Below are positions 10,621-23,771 of a stretch of DNA of 64,000 nucleotides, piece by piece. The translations under genes were made by a program, and so were the position numbers. The DNA lies in the NCBI GenBank assembly GCA_016617855.1, contig JAECUM010003670.1, positions 62,001-126,000 on the forward strand, given 5' to 3'. Within the stretch, counting starts at the first letter, position 1, and the number at the start of each line of letters is the position of its first letter. This DNA comes from Megalonaias nervosa. Lineage: Eukaryota; Mollusca; Bivalvia; Unionida; Unionidae. The notes under the pieces are model-generated. The model worked only from the letters and a program-made list of their open reading frames with translations, was not told where the DNA came from and ran no database searches.

Positions 10621-11339
10621 ATATTTATATACATTTTTTTTGTGCCATGTGGACTGTTTTCTTCTGATCTGGTAAGTCATTCATGATATAATTCATACTT
10701 GTAGTTTGTATGTTTTCATTGCAAACACTGGTTGAATTTCTCGCTTGCATTTGCATTTATAACAAGTGGTTATTGATTTTGTTCACACTTTTGGGATGTT
10801 ATTTTGCCATTTTAGATATACAGTGTTGATGAAATGTGCCAAAAACAAGGAATTTAAAGTCGGTGAGGGCTTGCATGTGCAAAAAGCACATTAAAACTGC
10901 CTTGTAATGTGTGCAATTCATGATCAAAAGGGTCATTGTTTGTGATGCTGCAGAAATCAGTTGTCACATGGCAACATCATGCAGCTTTGTCATTATCAAC
11001 TGGTTGTTGGCTAAATTACCACCCACTTTTACAGCTGAGCAATTCACTTTTGCATCACTATTTTGTTAAATTGTTGCAGTGACTTAAGTTTGTACTTCTA
11101 TTTCGGAGTATAACACTGACCTCACTGACATGTTTTATCAGCCATCATCACTACTCATTGATGTACTGGTTGTCAGCTAGTCAGGCTAGCCGTGTGGCTG
11201 GGCATACATACTGAGTAGTGACTGGAGGTTCGTTTGACAGACCTGTTCACACACTGACTTTTTTTCTGCAAAATGAATGGGTGATCAGAGTTGTTTTGGA
11301 TGAGCTTTGGATTTCATTTATCCAACTCCCCTCCCCTTT
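10621..11339 (+). other. Intron sequence between two retroelements
   Basis: Non-coding intron DNA in which I recognise no element or gene. Confidence 0.6.
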
Positions 11340-13240
11340 TCTGTTCCCTTTTGATTACAGATTCTTGCTCATTCCCAGAAGGCAAAAATTTTAGTCAAGA
11401 GATCAGTGCTTTACTTTCCAAGTAGGTGGTCAAGAGAGTTAACAAACCAAACTCTAAGTTTTATTCAAGGCTTTCTTCTGATGCCAAAGCCACCGTCAAA
11501 CAAGGACTGGTGATGGATCTCGACTGACTCAACAAGTACATAGTTGTTCCAAAATTCATGGTGGAAATGTCAGGGTCAGTAAGACTTTCCATCAAAAGGG
11601 ACAAGTTTGTTAAGGTTGCTGACCAGCCAGTCCATCCATTCATTACTTTGATCCATTGGTGGAGTGGATGGAGTTGTTACAGTCTCAACCAAGATAAAAC
11701 AAATCCCACATCATTAGTAAGACAGACCCTGGTTTATGGCAGGAATTCCTTGGTAGAAGCTTCATCCAGATAATTTGATCTGTACATACTTTTTAGGGGC
11801 TTACCTGTTGCCCTGGTTCACCATTGTCAGTGGCAACTGGAATCCAGTTTCATGCTAGTGCTCTTAGCACAAGATCACAGTAAACATTCCATGAAGACTG
11901 TGACTTGGCCAATTCATTCAAAAAAGGACATACTCTTTGCATTGTACTTTATATGTCAATCTTACATTGGATTAGCACACTTTGACAGATCTCTAGGTGA
12001 TGAGGTTCAACAAGAAACTGCCCATCCTCATCTAGAGGCTTGGGGTGTTAGATAGGCCTTATGGTTACACATTCCTGCCAACTGTTCTGATTCTGAGAGT
12101 AATTTGACTGATAAGGTACCTGACTTACTTAGTGGTTCTGACCTCAGATAGGACAAGTCTTGGGTGAACAATCTCCTCAGCCTAGAGAAAAAGACCTCGA
12201 CTGGAAAATCCTGGCAAGTGCCAACCTGCTCAAACAAGCCCAGTCATATGTGTTTTAAATCCAGCCTGGGTAAGATTCTCTTTTGTGTCTTGCATAGAAA
12301 GAAATTTGAACCTTCAGAATTGAGAATCTCACAAGCTAGATGGTTCTGCACTTTAAACGTTTACAAGAGAAAGGGGTATTTGGCTAACATTTTTCTTTAT
12401 TCTTTGGAGTAGAAATTTTACTTTTAATTCCTCACAAGGGCCACTGCTGTATGGTTTGCAATTCATTCAGACATCATGATGAACTTGGATATCAGTAGGC
12501 CCAGATCACCTTGTAGATCACCTTGTTTCCAGAGTGTGGTCTTTCATGGGTTTTGACATAGCTCAACTCAGATCAATTTTTCTGTAGAAGTTACTATCTT
12601 AAAAAATGCATTTTTGTATATTCTTAGCTTTTGGCATGCAGCTTGTGTGAGTCGCATGCCCATTCAGTGGACCCCAATTATCACTATTTCAGATCTGATT
12701 GTTCTCTGCTCCAAACAGTGCAACCAGATTTTATAGCTAAAAACCTCTTACTGTATTTGAGCAATCAAAATTTGATGGTATGGTGGTTCTAATAATGCAG
12801 TCAAGTTTCATAGCTGAGAACTGGTTATCATCTGTGGGCAATCAAAAATCTGTCATTTGCTTTTCTTGATTGACACATTGAGACAGTCAGCAGTGCAAAA
12901 TCCAGTTCATGCTCTCGAGCACTACTTGAAATACACTGAGAAAAAGTTTCAGGGCCTCATCTTACTGTGAAGGCAGGAAAAGATGATATGACACCTCAAG
13001 CCTTAGCATCTTGCTTGGAGCGAATCATATGCTTGGCACATTCTGAGGTTTCAAAAGACCAAATGTGCCACATGAAAATTTGAGTTCATTAGATTCAAGG
13101 AATCACTGCAAGCCTCACATTGCCTCGCATTTGGAATGCAGTGTTGTGGGCTGATACATTATAGAAGCTGTTGGTTTGCATGTACAGTCAGCCTTCTCAG
13201 TGACCACCAGATACAGTTAAAACTTCTTGCAGATAATGGT
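11340..13240 (+). pseudogene. Decayed DIRS-like (tyrosine-recombinase) retroelement
   Basis: The + strand holds fragments in shifting frames of a reverse transcriptase of the DIRS type: KFYSRLF, then LMPKPPSNKDW, then LNKYIVVPKFMVEMSGSVR near 11440-11590. That order (F-x-RLFLVPK, then D-L-x-x-LN, then VPxFKMET) is typical of the family. Downstream (12000-13240) are further coding-like fragments, including a stretch near 13100 that recalls the end of a tyrosine recombinase. Stops and frameshifts are everywhere and no terminal repeats were found, so extent and class are uncertain. A decayed gypsy element is the main alternative. Confidence 0.45.
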
Positions 13241-14116
13241 TTAGTGTTTTCTTTTCTCTAGATTAACTGGATTTTTTTCTTTGCAAGAAAACATCATTAA
13301 TATCTCGTATGTATGTTTTGCTGCTTTCATATTTGGAGAGCTGTTTAGGCTTCACATTGGGACTTGGTCATTTTTCCAAGAAGGATGCCAGTGGTAGAGG
13401 TTGGATACACATCATTTTGGCTTTCTATTACCTATTCTCCTAATGTTAATGAAATTTGGAAACAAATTTCATGAAGCAAGTAATTTATTTTGTAAATTCT
13501 GTTTTTCTGAGACAAGTTACTTAATTAAATTACTGTTTAGCTCTCCCATATCTCCCAATATTGCGAGCATTCTCGTTGATGTTTTGCTAAAGTTAAACAT
13601 CTGATATATGGTTAGCCATATAGTGGTGGAAAGGGAGGTTATTTTGAATAATTTTTCCCATTGTATGATATATAAACAGGAAAGATCAAGTTTTTTTAGT
13701 TTCTGGGTGGCAGGATTCAAGAGGTAATATGATTGGTAGGTGTTCTCAGAGAAACAATTTACTAAAAATTACTTTCTGTGGGGTAAGCCACGAATTCAAC
13801 AGGTCCACAAACAGTGACCATTCTGTGAAAACAAAAGGATCTCTAACACAGTCTATGAATTTCAGTACCAGTTTCATTTTTCCCTAAACCATAAAAATTG
13901 ATACCCTTGAAAATCAGTACCTTTCACTGTCACGAAGGAGTATAAATTATTAATGTACTTTTGCCATTGTAAATGTATTCTGAAAGCTTTGCTCAATAGA
14001 CACAACATTACATGCCACATGCTGCAAGCAACTTTGGAATTTAATATTTATTATTCAGCTGACTGAATAAGTATATTTAATTTACACTCGTTACTTATTA
14101 TTCCTTTTTGTTTCAG
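13241..14116 (+). other. Intron sequence before exon W3
   Basis: AT-rich intron DNA without recognisable genes or repeats. Confidence 0.6.
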
Positions 14117-14380
14117 TCGGGTGAACAGCTGATGAATGAGAAGCCAGAAACACGAGAGGAGATTGAGCCAATACTCGCAAATTTGTCAGTCCAGTGGCAA
14201 GAACTCGAGGACAACACCAAGCAAAAGGCTGAGAAACTTTTTGATGCAAATCGTGAAGTTCTGTACGAGCAGAGCTGTGATGATATCGATGGCTGGATCA
14301 CCGCTTTAGAGGCGCAAGTTGTTACAGAAGACACAGCTAAGGATTTGACCACTGTTAATCTGCTGATGCAGAGGCAAAAT
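14117..14380 (+). CDS. SPTBN1: Beta-spectrin exon W3: repeat 10 helix C to repeat 11 helix A
   Basis: The exon runs from acceptor tttcag to donor AAT|gtatgc. It is 264 bp, phase 0 to 0. It reads SGEQLMNEKPETREEIEPIL, then LSVQWQELED with the helix-C Trp, then the start of the next repeat with YEQSCDDIDGWITALEAQ carrying its helix-A Trp. This matches repeat 10-11 of beta-spectrin. It is preceded by an 11.1 kb intron full of retroelements. Confidence 0.95.
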
Positions 14381-14689
14381 GTATGCATATTTTCTGCTTG
14401 TTTTCTTTTATGCAGTGTAATTTGTTTCTCACTTGTGAAGCAATGGCAGTTTCTCAGACATACTCAGACACCTGCAAAAATAGGTCACAGTGATTATGTT
14501 AAGTTTTTGCATTAGCTCAGTTTCTTTGACACTGTTAAATGCACAATCATGAAACTTAAAGGGTGTTTACATTTTGGATACTTCTCATCACATTCAAAAA
14601 TAGATCACAGCGACCTACTTTTATTGGTTTAATGACTGCGATATTTATGGATGATGCCACAATAGAGCAGGCACAATTATTGTTAGCTT

Positions 14690-15362
14690 TACTAGTCATA
14701 GACCAGAATAGCTTATGGGATGGTCTGTTGTCCATTGTCTTTACACACATTTATTCATGGCCATCTTGAGAATCTTGTTACTGCCAATCCTCCTGAATGG
14801 AAAGTCAAATAGAAGAAGACTTCCTTTGATGTCTGGTTGGTCATAAATTAAAATGGAACTAATCAAATACCCAATATGGCCATCTTGGCTCATAATGGAA
14901 ACAATACCAATTGACTTCTAATATGGCTGCCACAATGGCCATCTTGAAAATCTTGTTATCACTACTTCTTCTAGATGGCTGGTCACGTCAGTATTGTGCT
15001 TTCACCAAAAATTTATTATGGTGTCTAGTTGGTATGAATTAGAATTGTGACAATCAGATCTTAAATATGGCTACCAGGACATCCATCTTGAAAATCTTGT
15101 TATCGTTTCGTTTTACAAAACAGAATGTTGTATCAACATGAGGTTTCACCAGTATACATTTTATGATGCCTTGTTGGTCCAAAATGGTGCAAAGTTGACA
15201 TCCAGTATATCCACCACAGCAGTTAATTTTAAAATCTTTTTATTGCTGAATAATATCAAAGATGGTTTCAGCATAGAACAGTTAAAAGGAAGAAAGGGTC
15301 TTGTCTTGAATTCATGGAAATTCTGTCTGAAGAGCATCAGTCCCTTCAAGGGACTCTTGTTT
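14690..15362 (+). mobile_element. Hairpin-ended tandem-repeat element, cluster 1
   Basis: The left end has a hairpin (CTAGTCATAGACCAG variant). The core consists of degenerate ~160 bp units that repeat phrases such as atcttgaaaatcttgttat, gatggtcatatcaacatggg and tgtctagttggtcctaaat. The right end carries the hairpin GTCCCTTCAAGGGAC followed by TCTTGTTT. Five more clusters in the window share this plan. The architecture resembles non-autonomous rolling-circle (Helentron-like) elements with satellite-like cores known from bivalves. Confidence 0.65.
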
Positions 15363-15782
15363 GCAGTATGAAATGCAGAGGGGGAATTCATATAAAATGT
15401 CTTTGAGAAAGACTAGGATACTTTCATTTTGACCTTCTTTTACCAGACTTTTTGAAATTGAATACATTTATTTTGTTAAGTTCAGATGCAGTAGATATGT
15501 GACACTAAATCAGTAAAGTGAAATATTCTCCAGGTTCTAATAAATGTGTAGTATTATATTTGAAAATGATTTAGAAATGATCTTTAGCCATAATGTTAGA
15601 CTTAATTCAAGTGGTGTCTTCGAGATAAATACTGGAATGTTGGTTTTGTCAGTTTATAGGCCAAGTGTTAATGGTATGTGAGTCTGACACATTTCTGGTA
15701 AGACCTTTAAATTTGAGTAATTTTTATAAACTTTAAGTTTTTCAAATGACAGTAGAATCTTTATACTTAAGTAAACTTTTGC

Positions 15783-17818
15783 TCTACTGGTCATAAACCA
15801 GAAGAGCTTATGGGATGGTCTGTTGACCATTGCCCGTGCATTTTTTAGCACAAGTTTGTTATCGCTACTCCTTCTAAGCTACTTAGAAAATTGCATTGAA
15901 ACTTTACGCACAGATTCATCCCATGGTCTTATAGGTCTTAAGTGAAAATGGTGCTGCTTGGACATTCAATATGGCTGCCACAGTGGCCATCCTGAAAACA
16001 GTGTTATTGCTAACTCTTCCTGAATGGATGGTTATATCAACATGGGTTTTTCACAAGAAATACTTCTTATTGTGTCTAATCAGTTTTGAATGAAAATTTT
16101 GCTGATCTGACATCAATTTTTGAAAATCTTGTTATTGCTACTCCTGAATGGAAGGTCATATCAGCACGGGGTTTTAACTAAAAGACTTTTCATGATGTCT
16201 AGTTGGTCCTAAATGAAAATGAAGCTGATTTGGTGTCCAATATGATGGCCATAGTTGCCATCCAGAAAATTGTTTATTGCTACTCCGCCTTCATTAAGGA
16301 CTGCTCCGGTGGCTTAAGTGGTAAGAACATCTGCCTCGGATGTGGGATGTTGCAGGTTCAAACCCCAACCGAGTCATACCAAAGACTTGTAAAAATGGTA
16401 CTAACAGCTGCCTCACTTGATATTCAGTATTAAGAGGTTAGTGTTAGGACTGGTCGGCCTGGTGTCAGGATAATGTGACTGGATGGGACATGATGCTACA
16501 TGTCTGCGGCATGATGCCCAAGTGCTAGACATCACTATAAACTGTCACACTGAAGACATCATAGCGATATGACTTAAAAATTGTTAAAAGCTTCATTAAG
16601 AATCCAAATCACACACAAATCCTCCTACATTAATGGTCATAACAGCTTTGGTTTTTCACTGAAAGACTTCTCCTGATTAGTTTTGTTGGTCCTAAATAAA
16701 AATGGTGCCAATCTTAATCCAAATATTGCTTCCATGATGGCCATCATGTTTTTACTCCTCCTGAGTAGATGGTCATGTCAGCACGGGGTTTTCACTGAAA
16801 AGAAGACTTTTGATGTCTAGTTGGTCCTAAATGAAAATGGTGCCGATATGATGTCCAATATTGCTACCATCTCAGAAATCTTGCTATTGCTATTTCTCCT
16901 TAATGGATGGTCATATCAGCATGGGATTTTCACTAAAAGACATGATGTCTAGCTGGTCCCAAATAAAAATGATGCTAATCAGACATCCAATGTGGCCACC
17001 ATGGCATCCATCTTAAAATTTTTGTTATCACAACTCTGCTTGAATGGAGTGTCATACTGACATGTGACTCCTGAATGGAAAGTCATATCTTAAAAGTATT
17101 GTTATCTCTACCCATCTCCAAATTGATGACTATATAACATGTTTGTCAGCAGTAGGCCTAGTTGGTCATAAATAAAATTGGTGCCTGTCATACATCCAAT
17201 ATCGCTTCAGTGACGACTGTCACAAAAATCTGAAATTGATGCTTATTTAACATCCATGGTATTCATCTGGAAATTAATGTTATTGCAACACCTTCAAATC
17301 AACATGGGGTTTTAAGTAAAAGACTTTATATGATATCTAATTGATCCTAAATGAAAATGGTGCCAGTCTTATGTCCAAGATGGCTGCGATGATGGCCATC
17401 TTGAAAATCTTGTTATTGCTACTCCTTCTGAAAAGAGTGTCTTATTGACTTGAGGTTTTCATGAAAAGGCTTCTAATGATATTTAGTTTATCTCAAAAGA
17501 AATTGAAAATTTTTCATCCACTGTGACTCTTGCTATGGCAGCCATATTGAAAATCTTGTTATTGTTACTCCTCCTGAATGGATGGTCATATCAACGTAGG
17601 GTTTTCACCAAAAGACTTCATGTCATGTCAGATTGTCCTTAATGAAAATAATGCCAGTCTTGCATCTGATATTGAAAATTTTGTTATTGCTTCAGAATTT
17701 CAGAGATGATTTGAACACTCAGCAGTTAGAAGAAACAGTTTTATCTTGGATTCCAGGAAATTCTTTTCAGAAAATAGAGCATCAGTTCCTTCAAGAGACT
17801 CTTGTTTTCCAGCAAAAT
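15783..17818 (+). mobile_element. Hairpin-ended tandem-repeat element, cluster 2 (longest), with a nested SINE B
   Basis: It begins TCTACTGGTCATAAACCAGA (hairpin) and ends with a mildly decayed CAGTTCCTTCAAGAGACT hairpin plus TCTTGTTTT. Between them are roughly ten degenerate ~160 bp units. A SINE B copy (16298-16620) is inserted in the array. No protein-coding capacity is visible. Confidence 0.65.
16298..16620 (+). mobile_element. SINE family B, copy 1
   Basis: The tRNA-like head (GGTGGCTTAAGTGG; box B GGTTCAAACCCC) is followed by the family body (actaacagctgcct, ggactggtcggcctggtgtc, gtgactggatgggacatgat) and ends aatccaaatcacacac. The flanks (ccttcattaa / cctacattaa) look like an eroded target duplication. 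Confidence 0.88.
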
Positions 17819-19782
17819 TTACTGACTTGTGCTCCATTTGGCATGTATCTTGGGCCTTGAATTGCATTATATTGGTGGGGCATTCATGTCATCTGGACAC
17901 ATTTTAAGTTTAGTAAAGCTCTGTTGAATAACTGTAACAATTCTTATTTTAAATCATAGATGTCTCTCTTGGTCTGCTTGATAAATTGATTTTAAAGTTT
18001 TCTTTTAAAATATTTTGTTCAGCTTTTAACCTGATGAAACAAGTTCTGTCTTTCAGCAAAGACCTAAAGTAGGTAGTTTTGTTTAACAGAATTGTTTTGG
18101 ATAAAGGTGTTGGGTCTATATATATGGGAGATAAAAAGACACATCATTCAGTCAAAATTTGTAATGGACTTCAGTCTTTGGCTTTGGTCTCTTGTTTGAA
18201 GTGCTGTGCTTGAATTGAAATTTCTTCTTGTAATAACCTGATTTTCTTTTCTTCTGAGTATTTTTGTTGTAGAAAAGAACAGGAACTTCAAAAATGACAC
18301 TTCCAATTGCATGGAGAGAAAAAAAAATCAGTCCCTTCAACATCTACTTCACAACATGTACATTATATCAGCAGTAGAGACACTTGTGCTTGCTTGATTT
18401 CTTCTTGCACCCTTAAGGGCTTGCTTGATTTCTTCTTGCTCCCTTAAGCTTCACTAGAACATAAAATAGCAAAACATATTAACTCCAGTAAACTTGCATT
18501 TGATCAAGAGAACCAGCTTTTTACCATCAGAGGCAGCTAGGGTAATATTGTAGTTATTGCAGTCATGAAGCAATTTACGCCAGTGAAAAGCATTCAAGTG
18601 TTTTTCTAGTCAATGTGTTTTCAAATTTTCTATTCAAAAACTTCGTTACTTGTCATGAATGGATGGTCATATCAACATGGGGGGTTTTCACAGGGGTGCA
18701 GAAATTTTGTCAAACTCTAGTGTCCATGGATGCGTAACTTAAAAAGTTTATTTGTCTATACAAAAGACCCACTTGTCCATATTTTCATTGTTAACAGGAA
18801 TAGTGGAAGACAGGACTGTTGAAACGTTTACTTCATTAAGCGGTACCATTTAAATGCATGTAGTATAGATCTGTGACATGTAAAATATACTGGATATTTC
18901 AGCTTGTCTTATTTTGGAGTTTTATGGTCCAGGTCTACAAATCTAACATTCATGGTCTGTAACTGCTGAACTAGTACTAGTATCAGAATGGATGAATGTA
19001 AATTTAGCTCTGGATAATTTATCCTTTTTCATTTTTCAGTAAGATGTCATATAAACTGTTGATGAAATCTTTGTTGATGTCATCAATTCCAAGACAATTC
19101 CATTTTTGATTTGAACCACAAAGAAATTCAGTCGGAAAAAGATTTTCTCTGCTTTGTTTTGGCATAAGCCCAGCTTGGTTCACACTGTATTTATTAATCA
19201 CTCTGTGTAAATCATCCACAAATTCTTTTTTTCTCAGATTTGGCCTTTTCATTATCAAGTTTTAACTGACATGTATTGTGGTTTGCACTTTTTTTAGTGT
19301 GTTATCAGTGTGTCTTTCCTTGTAAACTGTCATGCAAACAATCCACTGGTTTTGACTGCAATAGAGCATTATCTCTGATGTGTATTATACTTCGTTCCAG
19401 ACAGCATTGCAAAATTTATCACATCTGTAGTTCAGTAATTTTCAGGTCAGCATCATTAAATGTAGCTAAAATACCTAGTTAATTTTAAATACTTCACATG
19501 AAATGAATTAGGTACTTTTAGCTACGTTTAATGTCACCCTACTGCAGATTTACTGGTTTCAGATAGGATAAAATTCGCAATGCTGTACGTAACTTACTAT
19601 ACAAGATGCGAGTGTTCGATCATTGTTTGCCTCTAGTCAGAGAAACTCCTTCAGTTAAGAAACTTTGAACTACCACTTTCTTTTATTATCCTATTCCCTG
19701 TCATAGTCAAGTTTAGTTTTGGGCTGTTTTGTTGACTTTCATTCAACTTTTCATCATTCAGCCCAAGCCTTATTTTAAAATA
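17819..19782 (+). other. Intron sequence with minor repeats
   Basis: AT-rich intron DNA. A ~34 bp direct duplication lies at 18386-18450 (cttgcttgatttcttcttgc), and a short fragment of the 160 bp core repeat lies at about 18655-18690. Nothing coding is recognised. Confidence 0.6.
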
Positions 19783-20502
19783 TTTTAAAATGGTCTCCGC
19801 AGCAGCCATATTTAAAATTTTGTTATTGTTACTCCTGAGCGGAATGCCATATCGGCATGGGGTTTTCTCCAGAAGGTTTCTTTTTTATCTTAAATAAAAA
19901 TTGTGCTGGTCAAGTATCCAGCATGGCCACCTCTTAACCATCTTGAAAATCTTGTCACTACGCTTCCTTTATGGAAAGTCGTATCAGCATTTGATTTTAA
20001 CTAGAAGACTTCTGATGATGTCTAGTAGGTAGTGAATGAAAATGGTGCCAATCTGACAGTAATCCCACAGTGGCATCTATCTTGACAATCATGACATTTT
20101 CAGCTTTTCCTAAATGAGGTCTTCAGAATAGGGTTTTTACCAGAAGACTACTTGTTAGACCAAGTTGATCCTGAATGAAAATGGCATTGATTTGACCTCC
20201 AATATGACTGCCACAATGAACACATTGAAAATCTGTTCCTGATTCTCCCAAATGGATGGTCATATCACTATGGGGTTTTCATCAAAAATCTTCTAATGGG
20301 GTCTTGTTGGTCCTAAATAAAAATGTTGCTGATTTTATTTCCAGTATGGCTGCAATAGTGGCAATATGAATATCTTGTGTGTAAAGAATATTAGAGATGC
20401 TTTCAATACTAAGCAGTGAAAAAGAAGAAAAGGTCTTCTCGTGAATTCTTGGAAATTTTTCCCCACCAGTAGAGCACCCATCCCTTTGGAGGACTCATGT
20501 TA
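19783..20502 (+). mobile_element. Hairpin-ended tandem-repeat element, cluster 3 (5' truncated)
   Basis: Four or so degenerate ~160 bp units and a decayed right end (gagcacccatccctttggag, then gactcatgtt). The left hairpin end is not seen, so this copy is truncated or eroded. Confidence 0.55.
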
Positions 20503-20710
20503 TCTTTCTCAATAAAGTCTGCTTCTTTCTTTAATACTAATTGATAAATTGAAGTTTATCCTTGTAATTTATTTCACAGTAATGAAGACAAGGAGTATTT
20601 TGGCTTATGTGTAGAGACAAATTAAATACTTTTGCAGTTGTCAAAGAAAAATTAGTTGGTGCATTTGGAATCATGCCAATACAACAAAATGCTCTGCAGA
20701 CTGATGTTTT

Positions 20711-20954
20711 TGTTGTTGTTGTTGTTGTAGGGTTTAACGCCATTTTTCAGCACAATATATACTATACATGGCTCCAGTATAAATGGTGGAGGAAGAACCT
20801 GGGAAAACCCCAGAAAGAACCACTGACCCATGAGAAGCTACTGGCAAGCTTTCTCACATACCCACATTGGCTGAACCCCGAGACTCAAACCCACGCAGAC
20901 AGAGGTGAGATGGCAGTGATCAGTAACAGTGAACACTTTAGACCACTCGGGGCT
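20711..20954 (-). mobile_element. SINE family A, copy 2
   Basis: In reverse orientation it begins with the (TTG)n complement of the tail, continues gggtttaacgccatttttca and ends with the tRNA-like head. Perfect 10 bp target duplications CTGATGTTTT lie at 20701-20710 and 20955-20964. Confidence 0.92.
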
Positions 20955-21321
20955 CTGATGTTTTGTGTTCATATCGATGCTTAACCCTTTCGTGTTCACA
21001 TAAACCAATTTTCCTTACATTGTCATATTTTTAAATCATGTTTACAGCTAAGAAAGTTGGAGACTGAAAACTGTCTTACCTAGAATTTTCTGTATAGTTT
21101 AAGGAATTCATTGCAAACTTATACTTGTTTAAAATCGGTGGGAGTCGTTGTGTTGTATACAAGCAATAAGCAGAAGTGTGCAAGTTAAATTTGCAATATT
21201 AACAGCATTATAGATGTAGTGAAATGTCGTTTTGGAAACATTTGAAGACAAGAGGCTTGAATGGATATTGGGTTGTTATAGGCATTGAGAAATTGATCTG
21301 ATTCTTCATCTCCATGACAAC

Positions 21322-21649
21322 TGCTCCGGTGGCCTAGTGGTTAGAGCGCCTCGGATGCAGGAGGTCGTGGGTTCGAACCCCGGCAGAGACATACCAAAGA
21401 CTTAAAAAATGTTACAAATAGCTGCCTTGCATGGTGCTCAGCATTAAGAGGTTAGTGTTAGGACTGGTCGGCCTGATGTCAGGATAATGTGACTGAGTGG
21501 GACATCATGCCACGTCTGCAACATGATGCCCCAGTGCTATACATCACTATAAACTGTCACACTGCAGACATCGTAGCAATATGACTGAAAAATTGTTAAT
21601 GCTACGTTAAAAATCTAAATCACACACACACACACACACACACACTCAC
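21322..21649 (+). mobile_element. SINE family B, copy 2
   Basis: A well-preserved copy with box A (TGGCCTAGTGGTTAGAGC) and box B (GGTTCGAACCC), the full body, and a (CA)n tail at about 21618-21645. A 16 bp perfect target duplication TCATCTCCATGACAAC lies at 21306-21321 and 21650-21665. Confidence 0.94.
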
Positions 21650-22053
21650 TCATCTCCATGACAACAGTCATAATATTTCAAACTTTGGGCCAAGTTCAGA
21701 TTTGTGCTCAAAGAGTCCTCGCAAAAGGGCCTGATTTAAAAGTTTGCTGACAGAAGTGTTACACTTCCACTGTTTGTGAGATTGCACATAAGTATTATCC
21801 TCCATCTTAGTGAAAATACTTGATCTCCTTATTTTTTTCCCCCAGTAATTCACTGTGCTGGTGTGAAACTACCAGCCAATCTTTGCAGATCAGGGAGAAG
21901 TTTGAAACTAGCCATTATATTAATGTCATTAGTGTTGTACATATGACATAACTAGCCAGTTGAGAAAGAGATTTTTGCTAGTTACCAGCTTTCAGTATTG
22001 GCAGTTCATGTAGAGTACCAGAGCAGATTAGAAGCTATGATGATGGTGGAGAC

Positions 22054-22376
22054 CACTCTTGTGGCCTAGTGGTGAGAGCATCCACCCCGGATGCGGGAGG
22101 TCGCGGGCTCGAACCCCGACCAAGTCATACCAAATGACTTATAAAAATTGTACTAACAGCTGCCTCGCAAGGTGCTCGGCATTAAGAGGTTAGTGTTAGG
22201 ACTGATCTGCCTGGTGTCAGGATAATGTGACTGGGTGGGACATGATGCTACATGTCTGCAGCATGATGCCTCAGTTCAAGACATCACTATAAACTGCCAC
22301 ACTGCAGACATCAGAGCGATATGACTGAAAAATTATTAAAGCTCCGTTAAAATATCCAGATCACTCACACACAGAT
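22054..22376 (+). mobile_element. SINE family B, copy 3
   Basis: Same head (gtggcctagtggtgagagc, ggctcgaaccccg), body and tail (aatatccagatcactcacac) as the other B copies. Target duplications are short or eroded. It ends about 340 bases before exon W4. Confidence 0.9.
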
Positions 22377-22715
22377 GATCATGCAATAAGAATCGGATTG
22401 GACAGTGTTTACTCTAGCATAATGGGTCATCATATGTTGTTGTCACAGCAATGGTTGTGATGATGTCAGCGTTATTATGATTTTGCTTTGTAGTTTTAGC
22501 ATGTCAGATATATGTGTGATAATACATCAACACACAGATCAGGTGGGTTCTTTAGAACAATTGCTGTTTCAGTAAATGCATGATGCAATAAATCTTGTGA
22601 TCTGGTTTCTTGTGTCCATATCTTGACCATTACTATGCATATGTTTGAGAAATTAAATATAGTATGGTACAAAAAAGACATGATTGTAATTTGTTTCTGG
22701 AACAAAATATTTCAG

Positions 22716-22846
22716 CTGCTGGAGTCCCAGATGAAGATGAAGGAACAACAGGTGAAGGAACTTGATGATCAGGCTGTACATCTCCGCAGAATTGAACCAG
22801 AGAAGGAGAAGGTTATTGAAACCAGGAAGGCTGTTGTCACAGAAAG
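22716..22846 (+). CDS. SPTBN1: Beta-spectrin exon W4: repeat 11, helix B-C
   Basis: The exon runs from acceptor atttcag to donor AAAG|gtatcg. It is 131 bp, phase 0 to 2. It reads LLESQMKMKEQQVKELDDQA and continues through HLRRIEPEKEKVIETRKAVV into an Arg codon split with the next exon. Helix B is acidic/basic and heptad-like, as in repeat 11. Confidence 0.95.
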
Positions 22847-23584
22847 GTATCGGATCACCTTAAATCACAGTTTTTACAAGCATGGAATTTTGAAAATTTG
22901 AGTGGTTTTCCCTTAAATGCAAAATCTGTTTAAAGACTTTAATATTTTTATGGAGAGTATGATGTGCAATATGATCCATTTAGTCCATAAATAATATAGA
23001 GACATCTTTGGTCACAAATATGTAAGTTGCATTTTTTTTTAAATTGTGAAAGTTAAATGGAGGTAGAATATCGTCATATTACAGTAGGAAAGGTTTGACC
23101 TAGACTTGTTTATAACAATCAAGAGAAATGTAAGTGATCAGATGTAGTGGGGAAGTGTGGTGCGAAACTAATCAGGAATTGGACTTGAACTCGGAAACAG
23201 TTCATCCTAATTTTTGGGATCATTCATTGAGAAATTACTCTGTTTTCAAGTCACATTCAGGATTTATTCCAGTGCTGCACATTTTCGCTCTGTGGTCCAA
23301 TATTGTGTGTGTTGTGAACTGAAATAATTTCACCTGCATGAACAAGGGTTTGCCATTAAAAAATGATGGATAAGCTTGCAGTGGTGAAATAAAAACAAGA
23401 ACAATTGTCAGAATGTTTAATTCTAGGAAGATGGAAGTATTACTTATACCTTTGATGTGACTTCAGCATCAGATGCAGATTGTGATGAAATACTTAGTTG
23501 GTTTTTTTTACACTGAATAATATTTTTAACATAAGAAATATTTGAATAATCAAACATGAAATAAACAAAATCTTTCTGTCCCAG

Positions 23585-23771
23585 GTTTATGAAGATTCAG
23601 GAGCCTTTGATGAAAAAACGAGAACAGTTGGAGAAAGTTAAGAGAATTCATCAGTTTGTTCGAGATGTGGAGGATGAAAAACTTTGGATTGATGAGAAGA
23701 TGCCAATAGCAACATCCACCAACTATGGAAACAGCTTGCTTAGCGTCAAAACACAGGAAGCTAAGTTGCAT
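23585..23771 (+). CDS. SPTBN1: Beta-spectrin exon W5: repeat 11-12 junction and repeat 12 helix A
   Basis: The exon runs from acceptor gtcccag to donor CAT|gtaaat. It is 187 bp, phase 2 to 0. It reads FMKIQEPLMKKREQLEKVKR, then IHQFVRDVEDEKLWIDEKMP with the helix-A Trp and the family-typical IATSTNYGNSLLSV. Spacing to SLETEID in the next exon equals that of other beta-spectrins, which supports the chosen donor. Confidence 0.95.
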
